Assembly (NCBI RefSeq): GCF_900096755.1 | Contig: NZ_LT615227.1 | Span: forward strand, 1,538,538-1,602,537 | Direction: 5' to 3' | From: Polynucleobacter necessarius | GTDB taxonomy: Bacteria; Pseudomonadota; Gammaproteobacteria; Burkholderiales; Burkholderiaceae | DNA: 64,000 nt | Shown: positions 28,683-37,767 of the stretch, piece by piece | Position numbering within the stretch: the stretch's first letter is position 1 | How the letters are laid out: the number at the start of each line of letters is the position of its first letter | Position numbers and translations under genes: made by a program | Notes under the pieces: generated by a model | Told to the model about the DNA's origin: nothing | The model's database searches: none | Seen by the model: the letters and a program-made list of their open reading frames with translations, nothing else

Positions 28683-30010
28683 GTGTCAAAAATAGAATCT
28701 TCTCTCGATAAAGCGGCTGCAAAAGTAGTTGGGTTAAAAAATGCCGGGAAAACCCGTTTGCACTCTCTTTGGCAAAAGCATGCGCCAAAACTCAACAAGT
28801 TAAAGCAATTGGATTACCCAACAGTCAAAAGTTTTGCGATTAAATTCAAATGGCGCATTCTGTTGGTTTTAATTGTTCTATATGCTGGCTCCAAGACATA
28901 CGATTACTTTTTCCCTGCATCTGAAAAATCTGGCGGTCCGGTAACCATCACTTCCATCGTTGTTGAGAAAAAAGATATTCCACTCATTATTGAAGCAACG
29001 GGCACTATTGTTTCCAGCAGCATTGTAGATATACGCCCCATGGTTACGAATACTGTTGCCAAAGTTAACGTCAAGGATGGGCAAGAGGTAAAGGCAGGCG
29101 ATCTACTATTTACGCTTGATGATCGCAACGACAAGGCGAATTACGAAAAATTAAAAGCTTTGGCAGGCGATGCTCAAAAACAATACTTACGCGCCAAAGA
29201 GTTGGTAGCCAAAAACTTTACTCCAAGGCTGGGCTCGAAACCTCTTCTGCCAACGCTAAATCAGCCCAAGCAGCCGCGCGCTCTGCGGAGGTTCAACTGT
29301 CTTTTGATTACATTAAATCGCCGATCGATGGACGCGCCGGTATCGTGAACGTCTTCCCCGGCTCTCTGGTTCAAGCAAGCAACGTTGTAACGACAGCAAC
29401 TAGCTCAACTGCAACTTCTAGCGTCGGATCGATGGTGACCATCACTCAACTGAACCCAATCAATGTTCAATTCGTTATCCCCGAAAAAGACATCCCAATC
29501 ATGCTGGAGAATCAGCTTGATTGGGAAGCGATGACCGTTAAAGTCAATTTTGGTGATAGCGGCAAAAGAAGCTATGAAGGTAAGGTCCTTGTAATTGATA
29601 ACCAAGTAGATCCTTCTATTGCCGCGGTTCGAGTAAAAGCTCAAATCCCAAATGAAGATAAAACTTTATTGCCTGGTCAGTTTGCCCACGCCTCTTTAGT
29701 TGCCAATACACTAAAAGACGCACTATCAATTCCCTCTCAATCCGTTGTCATTAATCCGCGAGGGAAGTTGGTTTACGTTGTCGATAAAGATGGTAAGGCA
29801 GTATCAAAGCCCATTAAGGTAGTTTACGAATATCAAGGCACAACCGTGGTTACGGGTATTGAGGGGGGAGATAGAGTGGTGGTTGAAGGAAAGCAAAACT
29901 TGCGACCTGGAAGCAAAGTCCGCGAAGCTAAAGTGACACCTACTGCTACGCCTGCCCCTGCCCAAGCTGCCGCTACTCCAACAACCCCTTCAGCAACAGA
30001 TAAAAAATGA
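28683..30010 (+). pseudogene. RND efflux periplasmic adaptor (membrane fusion protein), frameshifted
   Basis: Adaptor linking an RND pump to an outer membrane channel. Seen: a membrane anchor (WRILLVLIVLYAG, about residues 59-71), barrel/lipoyl part (IEATGTIVSSSIVDIRPMV; VNVKDGQEVKAGDLLFTLDD), then the frame breaks near 29220 and stops at 29348. In the next frame the hairpin and beta-barrel continue (KAGLETSSANAKSAQAAARS; LSFDYIKSPIDGRAGIVNV) to 30010. Restoring one T (TTTACTCC to TTTATCTCC) recreates the family-typical KNFISKAG. The start is GTG at 28683. The stop overlaps the pump gene start as ATGA, so the pump lost its translational coupling as well as its partner. Confidence 0.9.
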
Positions 30011-33000
30011 CGCTCTCCGAATTATGTATTCGGCGTCCCGTGATGACGGTATTGCTTTCAATAGCAACCGTTGTTGCAGGTGCTGTTGCCTATGTAAAAA
30101 TTCCTGTTGCAGCCCTACCTAGTTTTAATACGCCGGTAATTTCTGTAAGCGCATCTTTACCGGGTGCCTCGCCAGAAAACATGGCCTCCGCCGTGGCGCT
30201 TCCTTTAGAAAAAGAGTTTTCAACTATTGACGGTATTACCGTTATCAGCTCTACGAACTCATTAGGCAGCACAAGCATCACCTTAGAGTTCAATAACGAT
30301 CGTGATATTGATAAGGCAGCTGTGGATGTACAGGCCGCCTTATTGCGTGCACAAAAACGCTTACCGATTGAGATGACTGTTCCACCGTCATATCGCAAGA
30401 TCAACCCTTCCGACACACCCGTACTCGTGGTGCGGATGAGCTCTCCGTCCATCAGCCTCTCGGACATTAACCAGTATGCGGAAAACTTAGTATCGCCAAA
30501 CTTATCTACGATTAGTGGCGTTGCACAGGTTCTGGTTTATGGAGCAAAGCGTTATGCAGTTCGCGTACGTGTTCATCCCGATGCTTTAGCTAACCGCAAT
30601 CTCACTGTTGATGATATTGCGATTGCAATTAATAAGGCTAACTCCAATAGTCGAGTCGGTGTTCTCGATGGTCCACGTCAAGCAATCACCATTTATGCAA
30701 ATCCTCAATTAGTTAGACCCGAAGAATTTGCAAATTTGATTGTTAGCCAAAAGAATGGCTTGCCGATCTACTTAAAAGATGTCGCTGATGTAATTGAGAG
30801 TTATGAGGATGTCAAAACCCTTGCAAGCTCAAATGGCGAACGCTCTATTGCCGTTGCCGTTCTTCGCCAGCCTGGCGCGAATACTGTTGAAGTGGTTAAG
30901 GCTGTGAAGCAGCTTTTGCCACAGCTTCAAAAGCAAATGCCAGAATCCATTCGTTTGCAGCTCTTAAATGATCGATCGCTATCGATCATTGAGGCAATCC
31001 ATGATGTGAATCTGACGTTGGCCCTAACAGTGCTGCTTGTGGTTCTCGTGATCTTCCTATTCCTAAAGCACATTTCAGCAACCATCATTCCGTCGATCAG
31101 CCTTCCAATCTCATTAATTGGCGCATTCTTTTTACTCTACTTTATGGGGTATAGCTTAGATAACATTTCCTTGTTGGGTATTACCTTGGCCGTTGGTCTG
31201 GTAGTCGATGATGCAATTGTGGTTCTTGAAAACATCATGCGTTACATCGAGCAAGGCATGGATCCACTGAAGGCTTCACTCAAAGGCAGCAAAGAAGTGG
31301 GCTTTACTATTATTTCTATCTCGATCTCATTAGTAGCTGTATTCATCCCTTTGTTCTTTATGCCGGGACCAATTGGACTTCTCTTTAGAGAATTCGCAGT
31401 AGTTGCTTCTCTCTCTATTCTGGCTTCAGCAGTAGTTTCATTAACGGTTGTGCCAATGCTCTGCAGCCGCTTCCTACCAAAACCTGGAGAGCATGCAAAA
31501 GAATATGCCATCAACAAAAAGTTTGATCGCTTTTTTGATTGGATGCTTAAAACCTATATTCACTACCTTGACCTTGCTTTAAGAAACCGTAAAAAGGTTC
31601 TTTGGGGTGCCTTGTCTACCTTCGTTATCACGGTGGTTCTTTTTGTAATGAGCCCTAAAGGTTTTTTCCCAGAAGAAGATATTGGGCAAATTCTAGCTAC
31701 CACTGAAGCCTCTGAAGATATTTCATTTAGAGCGATGCTGGCACTTCAAGATCAAGCCGCTGAATTGGTTAATACCGACCCGAACGTAGCCAGCTCAATT
31801 TCCGTCATCGGTGGCGGCGCAAGCTCAGGCTACAACACGGGACGCATCTTCATCATCCTCAAGCCAAAGGGTGATCGCGCAAAGATGGCGAAGATCATGG
31901 AAGGCTTGCGAACCAAATTTAAAGAAATTCCTGGGTTGCAGGTTTATATGCGCCCCGTTCAAAACTTACAACTTGGTGGAAAAAGCAGTAAGAACCGATA
32001 TCAATTTACGCTTCAGAGCGTCGGGTTTGAGGGCGTTAATGAATGGGCAGATAAGCTCATGCAAAAGATGCGTGCCGATCCAATATTCAGGGATGTGACC
32101 AGCGATTCTCAATTAAAGGGGCTTAACGTCAAAATTAATATTGACAGAGAAAAGGCTGCCAGTGCTGGCGTCAGTATTGCGGATATTAGAACAGCCCTTT
32201 ACGCTACATTTGGTGAAAAGCAAGTCTCCACCATCTATACGCCGGTGAATACTTATTACGTCATCCTTGAGGGTGCGGTCGAAGATCGACAGTATGAAGC
32301 CGACCTGAACAAGATCTTTGTGCGCGGTCGCGCTACTGACAAGCTGATCCCCCTCTCTAGTCTGGCAAGCTTTACGAGAACCGTAGGCCCAACAGCCGTA
32401 AACCATCAAGGACAAATTCCGGCTGTAACACTTTCATTTAACTTAGCACCAGACGTCTTCCTTGGTGATGCAACAAAACAAATTGAATCCTTTACTAAAG
32501 CAATTGATTTACCACCCTCTATCATTACGAGCTATGGTGGTGATGCTGCCGTATTTAAGGGTAACCAATCCGGTCAACTAATTTTGATCCCCTCGGCACT
32601 TGGTGTTATTTATATTCTGTTGGGGGTTTTATACGAGAGCTATATTCACCCTCTCACCATTCTTGCGGGATTGCCATCGGCTGCTATTGGAGCCATTCTT
32701 GCGCTACGCATCTTTGGCTTTGAGCTCACCATCATTGCGTCGATTGGTATTTTGCTGTTGATTGGTATTGTGAAAAAGAATGCAATCTTAATGATTGACT
32801 TCGCATTGGATGCGCAACGCAACCAAGGCATGACTCCAGAAAAAGCCATTCGTGAAGCATGCATCTTGCGATTCCGCCCTATTATGATGACCACCTTTGC
32901 TGCATTAATGGGTGCCCTCCCTATTGCATTTGGTTTGGGGGCTGGCGCTGAATTACGTCAGCCATTGGGTATTAGCGTTGCCGGTGGTCTCATCTTCTCC

Positions 33001-33093
33001 CAATTTGTTACCCCGGTTATTTATCTGTATTTAGATAAATACGCGGGTAATGGTCCCAAGGATATTCCAGCGTCCGTTCTAGAGGGAACCTAA
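30007..33093 (+). CDS. RND efflux transporter permease (AcrB/MdtB family)
   Basis: Proton-driven inner membrane efflux pump, 1028 residues, the usual RND size. Twelve helices in the RND pattern: one at the N-terminus (TVLLSIATVVAGAVAYV), a cluster at about 335-495, then one near 535 and the C-terminal cluster near 860-1010. Seen: proton-relay GLVVDDAIVVLENIMRYIE near residue 400, porter-domain repeats (PSLSTISGVAQV-like and RADPIFRDVTSDSQL). The frame is intact. It needs a periplasmic adaptor, but the adjacent one is broken and no TolC-like gene is in the window; a partner elsewhere is possible. The TAATG junction with dnaQ overlaps by one base. Confidence 0.92.
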   Translation: MTLSELCIRRPVMTVLLSIATVVAGAVAYVKIPVAALPSFNTPVISVSASLPGASPENMASAVALPLEKEFSTIDGITVISSTNSLGSTSITLEFNNDRDIDKAAVDVQAALLRAQKRLPIEMTVPPSYRKINPSDTPVLVVRMSSPSISLSDINQYAENLVSPNLSTISGVAQVLVYGAKRYAVRVRVHPDALANRNLTVDDIAIAINKANSNSRVGVLDGPRQAITIYANPQLVRPEEFANLIVSQKNGLPIYLKDVADVIESYEDVKTLASSNGERSIAVAVLRQPGANTVEVVKAVKQLLPQLQKQMPESIRLQLLNDRSLSIIEAIHDVNLTLALTVLLVVLVIFLFLKHISATIIPSISLPISLIGAFFLLYFMGYSLDNISLLGITLAVGLVVDDAIVVLENIMRYIEQGMDPLKASLKGSKEVGFTIISISISLVAVFIPLFFMPGPIGLLFREFAVVASLSILASAVVSLTVVPMLCSRFLPKPGEHAKEYAINKKFDRFFDWMLKTYIHYLDLALRNRKKVLWGALSTFVITVVLFVMSPKGFFPEEDIGQILATTEASEDISFRAMLALQDQAAELVNTDPNVASSISVIGGGASSGYNTGRIFIILKPKGDRAKMAKIMEGLRTKFKEIPGLQVYMRPVQNLQLGGKSSKNRYQFTLQSVGFEGVNEWADKLMQKMRADPIFRDVTSDSQLKGLNVKINIDREKAASAGVSIADIRTALYATFGEKQVSTIYTPVNTYYVILEGAVEDRQYEADLNKIFVRGRATDKLIPLSSLASFTRTVGPTAVNHQGQIPAVTLSFNLAPDVFLGDATKQIESFTKAIDLPPSIITSYGGDAAVFKGNQSGQLILIPSALGVIYILLGVLYESYIHPLTILAGLPSAAIGAILALRIFGFELTIIASIGILLLIGIVKKNAILMIDFALDAQRNQGMTPEKAIREACILRFRPIMMTTFAALMGALPIAFGLGAGAELRQPLGISVAGGLIFSQFVTPVIYLYLDKYAGNGPKDIPASVLEGT

Positions 33094-33800
33094 TGCGTCA
33101 AGTAATTCTCGATACCGAAACCACGGGACTTAACCCCGCTACTGGCGATCGCATTATCGAAATCGGTTGCGTGGAGATGGTTGGCCGACGCTTAACCGAC
33201 CGAACTTTTCATTACTACATTAATCCCGAGCGTGATATTGATGCGGGAGCATTTGCAGTTCACGGTCTATCAAGAGAATTTTTATCTGATAAACCTGTTT
33301 TTGCAAATATTGTTGAGCAATTAATCGAATTTGTAGATGGCGCAGAAATTGTGATTCATAACGCAGCCTTTGACTTGGGCTTCTTAGATAATGAGTTTGC
33401 CCTACTCAAGCGCCCTCCTTTCAGAAATCTTGCGTCCAAGGTAACCGACACTCTGCTTGATGCACGCCAAATGTTCCCTGGTAAGCGAAATTCGCTAGAT
33501 GCATTGTGCGAGCGTTTTTCAATCAGCAGTAAACACCGCACCTTGCACGGCGCGCTTTTGGATGCCCAATTGCTGGCCGAAGTCTATGTAGCAATGACTA
33601 GGGGCCAAGAGGATCTCTCCATTGATCTCATTGACTATACGGTTGGAGCAGATTCTACTGGCCACAGTAGAGCATTGCCAACGACCCTGAAAGTTTTAAG
33701 CGCCAACACCGATGATCTACAAGCGCATGAAAAAATCTTGGCCGAAATAACTAAGTCCGCAAAAAAAGATGCTGTATGGCTCTCGGCTACCAGTAGCTAG
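33093..33800 (+). CDS. dnaQ: DNA polymerase III epsilon subunit (3'-5' exonuclease)
   Basis: Proofreading subunit of the replicative polymerase. Seen: ExoI motif VILDTETTGLNP (Asp/Glu, about residues 4-15) with IIEIGCVEM, ExoII HNAAFDLGFLDNEF near residue 88, and ExoIII-epsilon HGALLDAQLLAEVY near 150 with the catalytic His and Asp. 235 residues, typical. The tail after residue 180 should bind the alpha subunit. Start overlaps the RND pump stop (TAATG), so its expression may depend on the efflux transcript. Its TAG stop shares the CTAG palindrome with the stop of the convergent gene. Confidence 0.94.
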   Translation: MRQVILDTETTGLNPATGDRIIEIGCVEMVGRRLTDRTFHYYINPERDIDAGAFAVHGLSREFLSDKPVFANIVEQLIEFVDGAEIVIHNAAFDLGFLDNEFALLKRPPFRNLASKVTDTLLDARQMFPGKRNSLDALCERFSISSKHRTLHGALLDAQLLAEVYVAMTRGQEDLSIDLIDYTVGADSTGHSRALPTTLKVLSANTDDLQAHEKILAEITKSAKKDAVWLSATSS

Positions 33801-35860
33801 AGCCGTTTATTTACGGCATTTGAATATAGGTCTTCAATATCCTTTACATACTGTTTTGTATCAAACAGTGCTGTATTTGAGCGATTAACTTCCTGCTTTT
33901 CCTTCACTTGGGTAATCTTATCTTGATGAGTCGCCAAATCTAGAGCCTTATTGAAGTACCCCTCTTTTGAATTGACGATCATCTCATCCATGTCCAGTGC
34001 TGTAAGCATGCTTGAAGCCACCCTGCTAGCAAAAGTATTCCCACGAATAGTTAGGACTGGCACGCCAGCCCATAAGGCATCAGCAGCCGTTGTATGCGCA
34101 TTGAAGAAAGCGGTATCCAAAAATAAATCAGCCAAGCGCAGTCTACTGAGATGACCTTTTCTGGTCGGTTCGCGTATGGCAAATATCAATCTAGATGAGT
34201 CAACGCCTCTAGCCAAAGCTTCTTTTTTTAAGTTTTCCATTGCACCATCCGAAGGCTTGGAGAGCCATAAAATACTCTCAGGGACAGCATTCAAAAGATT
34301 CATCCAAATGTCAAAAATGTCAGGAGTTATTTTGTAAGAGTTATTGAAACAAGAAAAAACAAAGCCTGACTCTGGAAGCCCTTGAGATAAGCGACTTGGC
34401 AAGACACCAAAATCTTCTCGAGCAATCAGGGTATCCGCAGGAAAGAAGGAGTTCGGTAGATAGGCTATTTGTTCGCTATAAAATTTCTGATCCTCTGGTG
34501 GGATTGCAATGCGATCGGCAATCAAGTACTGGTAAAAATCTGCACCAGTTGTACCGGCAAAGCCCAAATAGCAGATTTGAATGGGCGCAATCTTTCTTGC
34601 GAATATGCCCATTCTTGCTCCAGAGGTATGTCCATTAAGATCAATTGCAATATCTAGATTTTGTTCTATGGATAATTTTTGAGCGTCAGCATCATTAATG
34701 CCAAAAAGATCAAAAGACTTATCAAATAACTGGGTTAAACGTTGCTCAGTAGCGTCTCCAACCTTCTTATTTAAAAAGAATCCATAAATCTCAAACTGCG
34801 ATCTATTGTGTAGGCGAAGTAGATTCTCCATCAGCATGCCCACTGGATGGTCCATGAAGTCGGTAGAAAAATACCCTATCCTAATTTTGTCTTTTTTAGC
34901 TAAAGGTACTGGCTTCGGAAGTTCATCATTTAAGATTGGGATACGAAATTTGGTAAAAATTTCAGCATTCTGTTTTTGATCCGACGGCGAAGCGCTAGTT
35001 TGAAGTAGGGCAAATGGATGGCAGGCAGGCTTCGCTTGAGAAATCTCATGCAATACCACCTCAACCAATGCATCCCTATCCCGCCAGTCACAAAGGCTTC
35101 CATAGAAGTTAATTAGTTGACCTTTTAAAAGCGGAAGCTCAGGAAGAATGCTATATGCCTTCTTGTAACTAATGAAAGCTTCGTCGACTAGCTTCAAGTC
35201 TAATAAAACATTGCCATGGTTTGACCATGCCTCACCATAGTTGGGGTCGATTGTTAGCGCTTTTTCATGCGCTAATCTTGCCTCTTCCAGCCTTCCAAGG
35301 TCATATAAAGCATTGCCATAGTTCGTCCATGTCTCGGGATAGCTAGGATTAAATTGAAGTGCGGTTTCATAGCACTCAATCGCCTTTGCTGGAAAACCTA
35401 AGTCTGCTAATAAATTTCCGCGATTGGACCACGCGAGAAAATAATCAGGACTTAACTCAATAACCTTGTCATAGCAAAATGCAGCTTGCTCGTACTGACG
35501 AAGTTTTGCGTGAGCAGTGCCTTTATCTAACAAAATTTGCGGATTATTCGGTATAAATCTATTAAGCTTTTCGAAAGTCTGGGTAGCTTCAAAATACAAC
35601 TTGGCGCTATATTGAGCCCTTGCTAAATTAGCAAGTAGCTCTGGGTCTTTGCTGTCAAGAGATGCGGCCTTGGAAAGAGGCGCTACAGCCTCAAGAAACC
35701 GGCTCTGCATTGCCAAAACCAAACCAAGCACCTGGAGAGCGACACCATCCTTCGGATTTATACGAAGGATGGATTGAGCAATTCGCTCTGCTGAATCATG
35801 GCGCTGGTTCTGGAACTCCAATAGCATCTGTTGGAGTAAAGGAGCATATGGTTGCGCCAT
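33797..35860 (-). CDS. TPR protein with SPINDLY/O-GlcNAc-transferase catalytic domain
   Basis: 687 residues. N-terminal half: about seven tetratricopeptide repeats (for example PEAWTNYGNALYDLGRLEEA-type and FLAWSNRGNLLADLG repeats, residues about 8-245), a protein-binding superhelix. C-terminal half: GT41 catalytic domain with YFSTDFMDHPVGMLMENL (His), ICYLGFAGTTGADFYQYLI, FSCFNNSYKITPDIFDIW (Lys likely contacts the nucleotide phosphate), and FFNAHTTAADALWAGVPVLT (nucleotide-sugar site). Known family members transfer a sugar to Ser/Thr of proteins. Acceptor and sugar here are unknown. Intact in a region where most accessory genes are broken. Converges with dnaQ, overlapping by four bases. Confidence 0.88.
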   Translation of the reverse strand: MAQPYAPLLQQMLLEFQNQRHDSAERIAQSILRINPKDGVALQVLGLVLAMQSRFLEAVAPLSKAASLDSKDPELLANLARAQYSAKLYFEATQTFEKLNRFIPNNPQILLDKGTAHAKLRQYEQAAFCYDKVIELSPDYFLAWSNRGNLLADLGFPAKAIECYETALQFNPSYPETWTNYGNALYDLGRLEEARLAHEKALTIDPNYGEAWSNHGNVLLDLKLVDEAFISYKKAYSILPELPLLKGQLINFYGSLCDWRDRDALVEVVLHEISQAKPACHPFALLQTSASPSDQKQNAEIFTKFRIPILNDELPKPVPLAKKDKIRIGYFSTDFMDHPVGMLMENLLRLHNRSQFEIYGFFLNKKVGDATEQRLTQLFDKSFDLFGINDADAQKLSIEQNLDIAIDLNGHTSGARMGIFARKIAPIQICYLGFAGTTGADFYQYLIADRIAIPPEDQKFYSEQIAYLPNSFFPADTLIAREDFGVLPSRLSQGLPESGFVFSCFNNSYKITPDIFDIWMNLLNAVPESILWLSKPSDGAMENLKKEALARGVDSSRLIFAIREPTRKGHLSRLRLADLFLDTAFFNAHTTAADALWAGVPVLTIRGNTFASRVASSMLTALDMDEMIVNSKEGYFNKALDLATHQDKITQVKEKQEVNRSNTALFDTKQYVKDIEDLYSNAVNKRL

Positions 35861-35870
35861 GATGAATGCG

Positions 35871-36968
35871 TCAAGCGGCTGCGGCGATTGCCTTGCCTAA
35901 ATCATCCGTTTTTGCAGTGCCACCTAAATCAGGGGTTAATGGTGAATGACCGGGACCTGAAGCCAAGACTTTTTCAATAGCAGAGAATATTGCTGCGCCT
36001 GCTTCTGGATAGCCAAGGTGATCAAGCATCATCGCCCCACTCCAAATCTGGCCAATTGGGTTGGCAATCATCTTGCCATATATATCAGGGTCAGACCCAT
36101 GGACAGGCTTAAAGAGTGATGGAAACTTGCCCTCAGGATTAATGCTTCCAGATGAGATGGCACAACGGCGATCGTTCCAGTACAGGCTGGACCCAAGTCC
36201 GAAAGAATGTCGCCAAATAAGTTACTTGCAACAACAACATCAAAGCGGTCAGGATTCATTACAAAATGGGCAGCCAAAATATCGATGTGATATTTATCCA
36301 TCTTAACATCTGCGTACTTTTTAGACATCGCCTCAACACGCTCATCCCAATATGGCATGGTAATCGCAATACCATTGGATTTGGTGGCAGAAGTGAGGTG
36401 CTTCTTGGGGCGACTCTGGGCTAAATCAAAAGCGTATTGCAAAATACTATCTACACCTTGTCGAGTGAAGATGGATTCCTGAATCACAAACTCACGGTCA
36501 GTATCTGGGAACATTTTTCCGCCAACGCTAGAGTATTCACCTTCTGTATTCTCGCGATCCACAAAGAAGTCAATATCACCAGGCTTGCGATTAGCCAATG
36601 GACATGGAACTCCCGGAAGCAAACGCACGGGACCGAAGGTTCACATACTGATCAAATCCACGGCGGAACTGAATCAAGCTCCCCCACAAAGAAACGTGAT
36701 CAGGAAGAATATTCGGCATTCCAACAGCGCCAAAGAAGATGGCGTCGTATTTCATCAGGGTATCGAACCAATCATCCGGCATCATCTTGCCGTGCTTTAG
36801 GTAGTAATCACAGCTCGCAAAATCAAAATGATCGAACTGCATTCCAATATTAAATTTACGGTTGGCTGCTTCTAGTGCGCGCAGACCTTCAGGCATCACT
36901 TCTTTGCCAATGCCATCACCTGGTACCACGGCGATCTTCGGATTTTTAAATATTTTTTTGGCGTTCAT
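35871..36968 (-). pseudogene. dmlA: D-malate/tartrate dehydrogenase (decarboxylating), twice frameshifted
   Basis: Isocitrate/isopropylmalate dehydrogenase family; closest in pattern to DmlA/TtuC. Seen: VVPGDGIGKEVMPEGLRALE, ASCDYYLKHGKMMPDDWFDT, SLWGSLIQFRRGFDQYVNLR, then a break. An extra base at 36633-36634 (CGTCCC to CGGTCCC on the coding strand) shifts frame; the next piece reads RLLPGVPCPLANRKPGDIDF, VIQESIFTRQGVD, TSATKSNGIAITMPYWDERV and SNLFGDILSDLGPACTGTIA. A second break is an exact AGATG duplication at 36150-36159; without it the frame continues SINPEGKFPSLFKPVHGSD to IANPIGQIWSGAMM. Substrate preference (malate, tartrate or isopropylmalate) cannot be fixed from sequence alone. 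Confidence 0.9.
36150..36159. repeat. Perfect 5-bp tandem duplication (AGATG x2) disrupting the dmlA-like gene
   Basis: Removing one AGATG copy restores the family reading frame (VVPSGSINPEGKFPSLF on the minus strand). The duplication is therefore the lesion itself. Confidence 0.85.
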
Positions 36969-37029
36969 AGGAAAGTTGTCTCTATTGAATGTTTGTTGTT
37001 ATTGAAATGCTATTTTACTAATATTAAAA

Positions 37030-37689
37030 CTAGCTAATTGCCCTGCGGATCTCATCGGGAGCAGGTCTTGCACCCTTAACAGACTCGCTATCATGCTCTG
37101 CGGTGTTCTCAATCGTCTCGGGTACGGCTTCTTGCATCCGAACATTATCTTTTGGGCAAATTGGTGCGCCATAACTGGCCCACTTTTTAAGCAAGGTCAC
37201 TTCGTAGCCGCACTGGCCGCATTTAGCCTTACTTCGACTGGCATTACTCGGCCTAGGAGGGGGAAAAACAATAGCCTGATGTGGATAAGGCCCTAACTCT
37301 TGACTAATCATCATCAGTTTGACTGTCAGCTCTTCAGTCGCATGAGCCATTCTTGCTGGACCCTCAAGACCCACCGTTTGAGCGATGCCTTTGAAATCTT
37401 CACCATGGCCGCTAAAACAATCATCAACCGCATGGCATAACTCATGCACCAGGGTATCGAGCAATTGCACTGGCTCATCTAATTTTGGCGAGATAAATAT
37501 CTCATTTACACCACCGCCTGAGCGCTCCCTAGGCCAGCATTGGCCCAAGGTAGTTCTAGGGCTACTGGAAGCAGGGAAACCACATGAAACTCTCACTGGT
37601 GGGATGGCATAACCGGCTTTTGAAAATACTGGCTCTAGATGTCTGACGGCGTCCTCTAGCCAGGCTTCACGTACTGTGTGTTGCTTCAT
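37030..37689 (-). CDS. SprT-like zinc metallopeptidase domain protein
   Basis: 219 residues. The zinc site LVHELCHAVDDCFSGHGEDFK (HExxH plus a downstream His in GHGEDF, about residues 98-118) matches the SprT-like fold also found in eukaryotic Spartan. A C-terminal zinc ribbon-like part follows (KCGQCGYEVTLLKKW ... CPKDNVRM, near residues 153-185). Family members can cleave proteins in DNA-protein crosslinks, but bacterial function is poorly defined. I chose the ATG at 37689 (MKQHTVREAWLEDA), with AGAGAAG just upstream. Flanked on both sides by pseudogenes, yet intact. Confidence 0.83.
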   Translation of the reverse strand: MKQHTVREAWLEDAVRHLEPVFSKAGYAIPPVRVSCGFPASSSPRTTLGQCWPRERSGGGVNEIFISPKLDEPVQLLDTLVHELCHAVDDCFSGHGEDFKGIAQTVGLEGPARMAHATEELTVKLMMISQELGPYPHQAIVFPPPRPSNASRSKAKCGQCGYEVTLLKKWASYGAPICPKDNVRMQEAVPETIENTAEHDSESVKGARPAPDEIRRAIS

Positions 37690-37767
37690 ATTGCTTCTCT
37701 TTAAATGCAGGTTTAAGACGTAAAACGGTAAATTGCGATCATACGCCACCATCAGTAGAATGGACTG

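Noticed and set aside
29345..30010. A separate 221-residue adaptor gene starting inside the efflux locus
   Set aside because: It is the downstream half of the frameshifted adaptor; its GTG lies within a conserved beta-barrel sequence and has no ribosome site.
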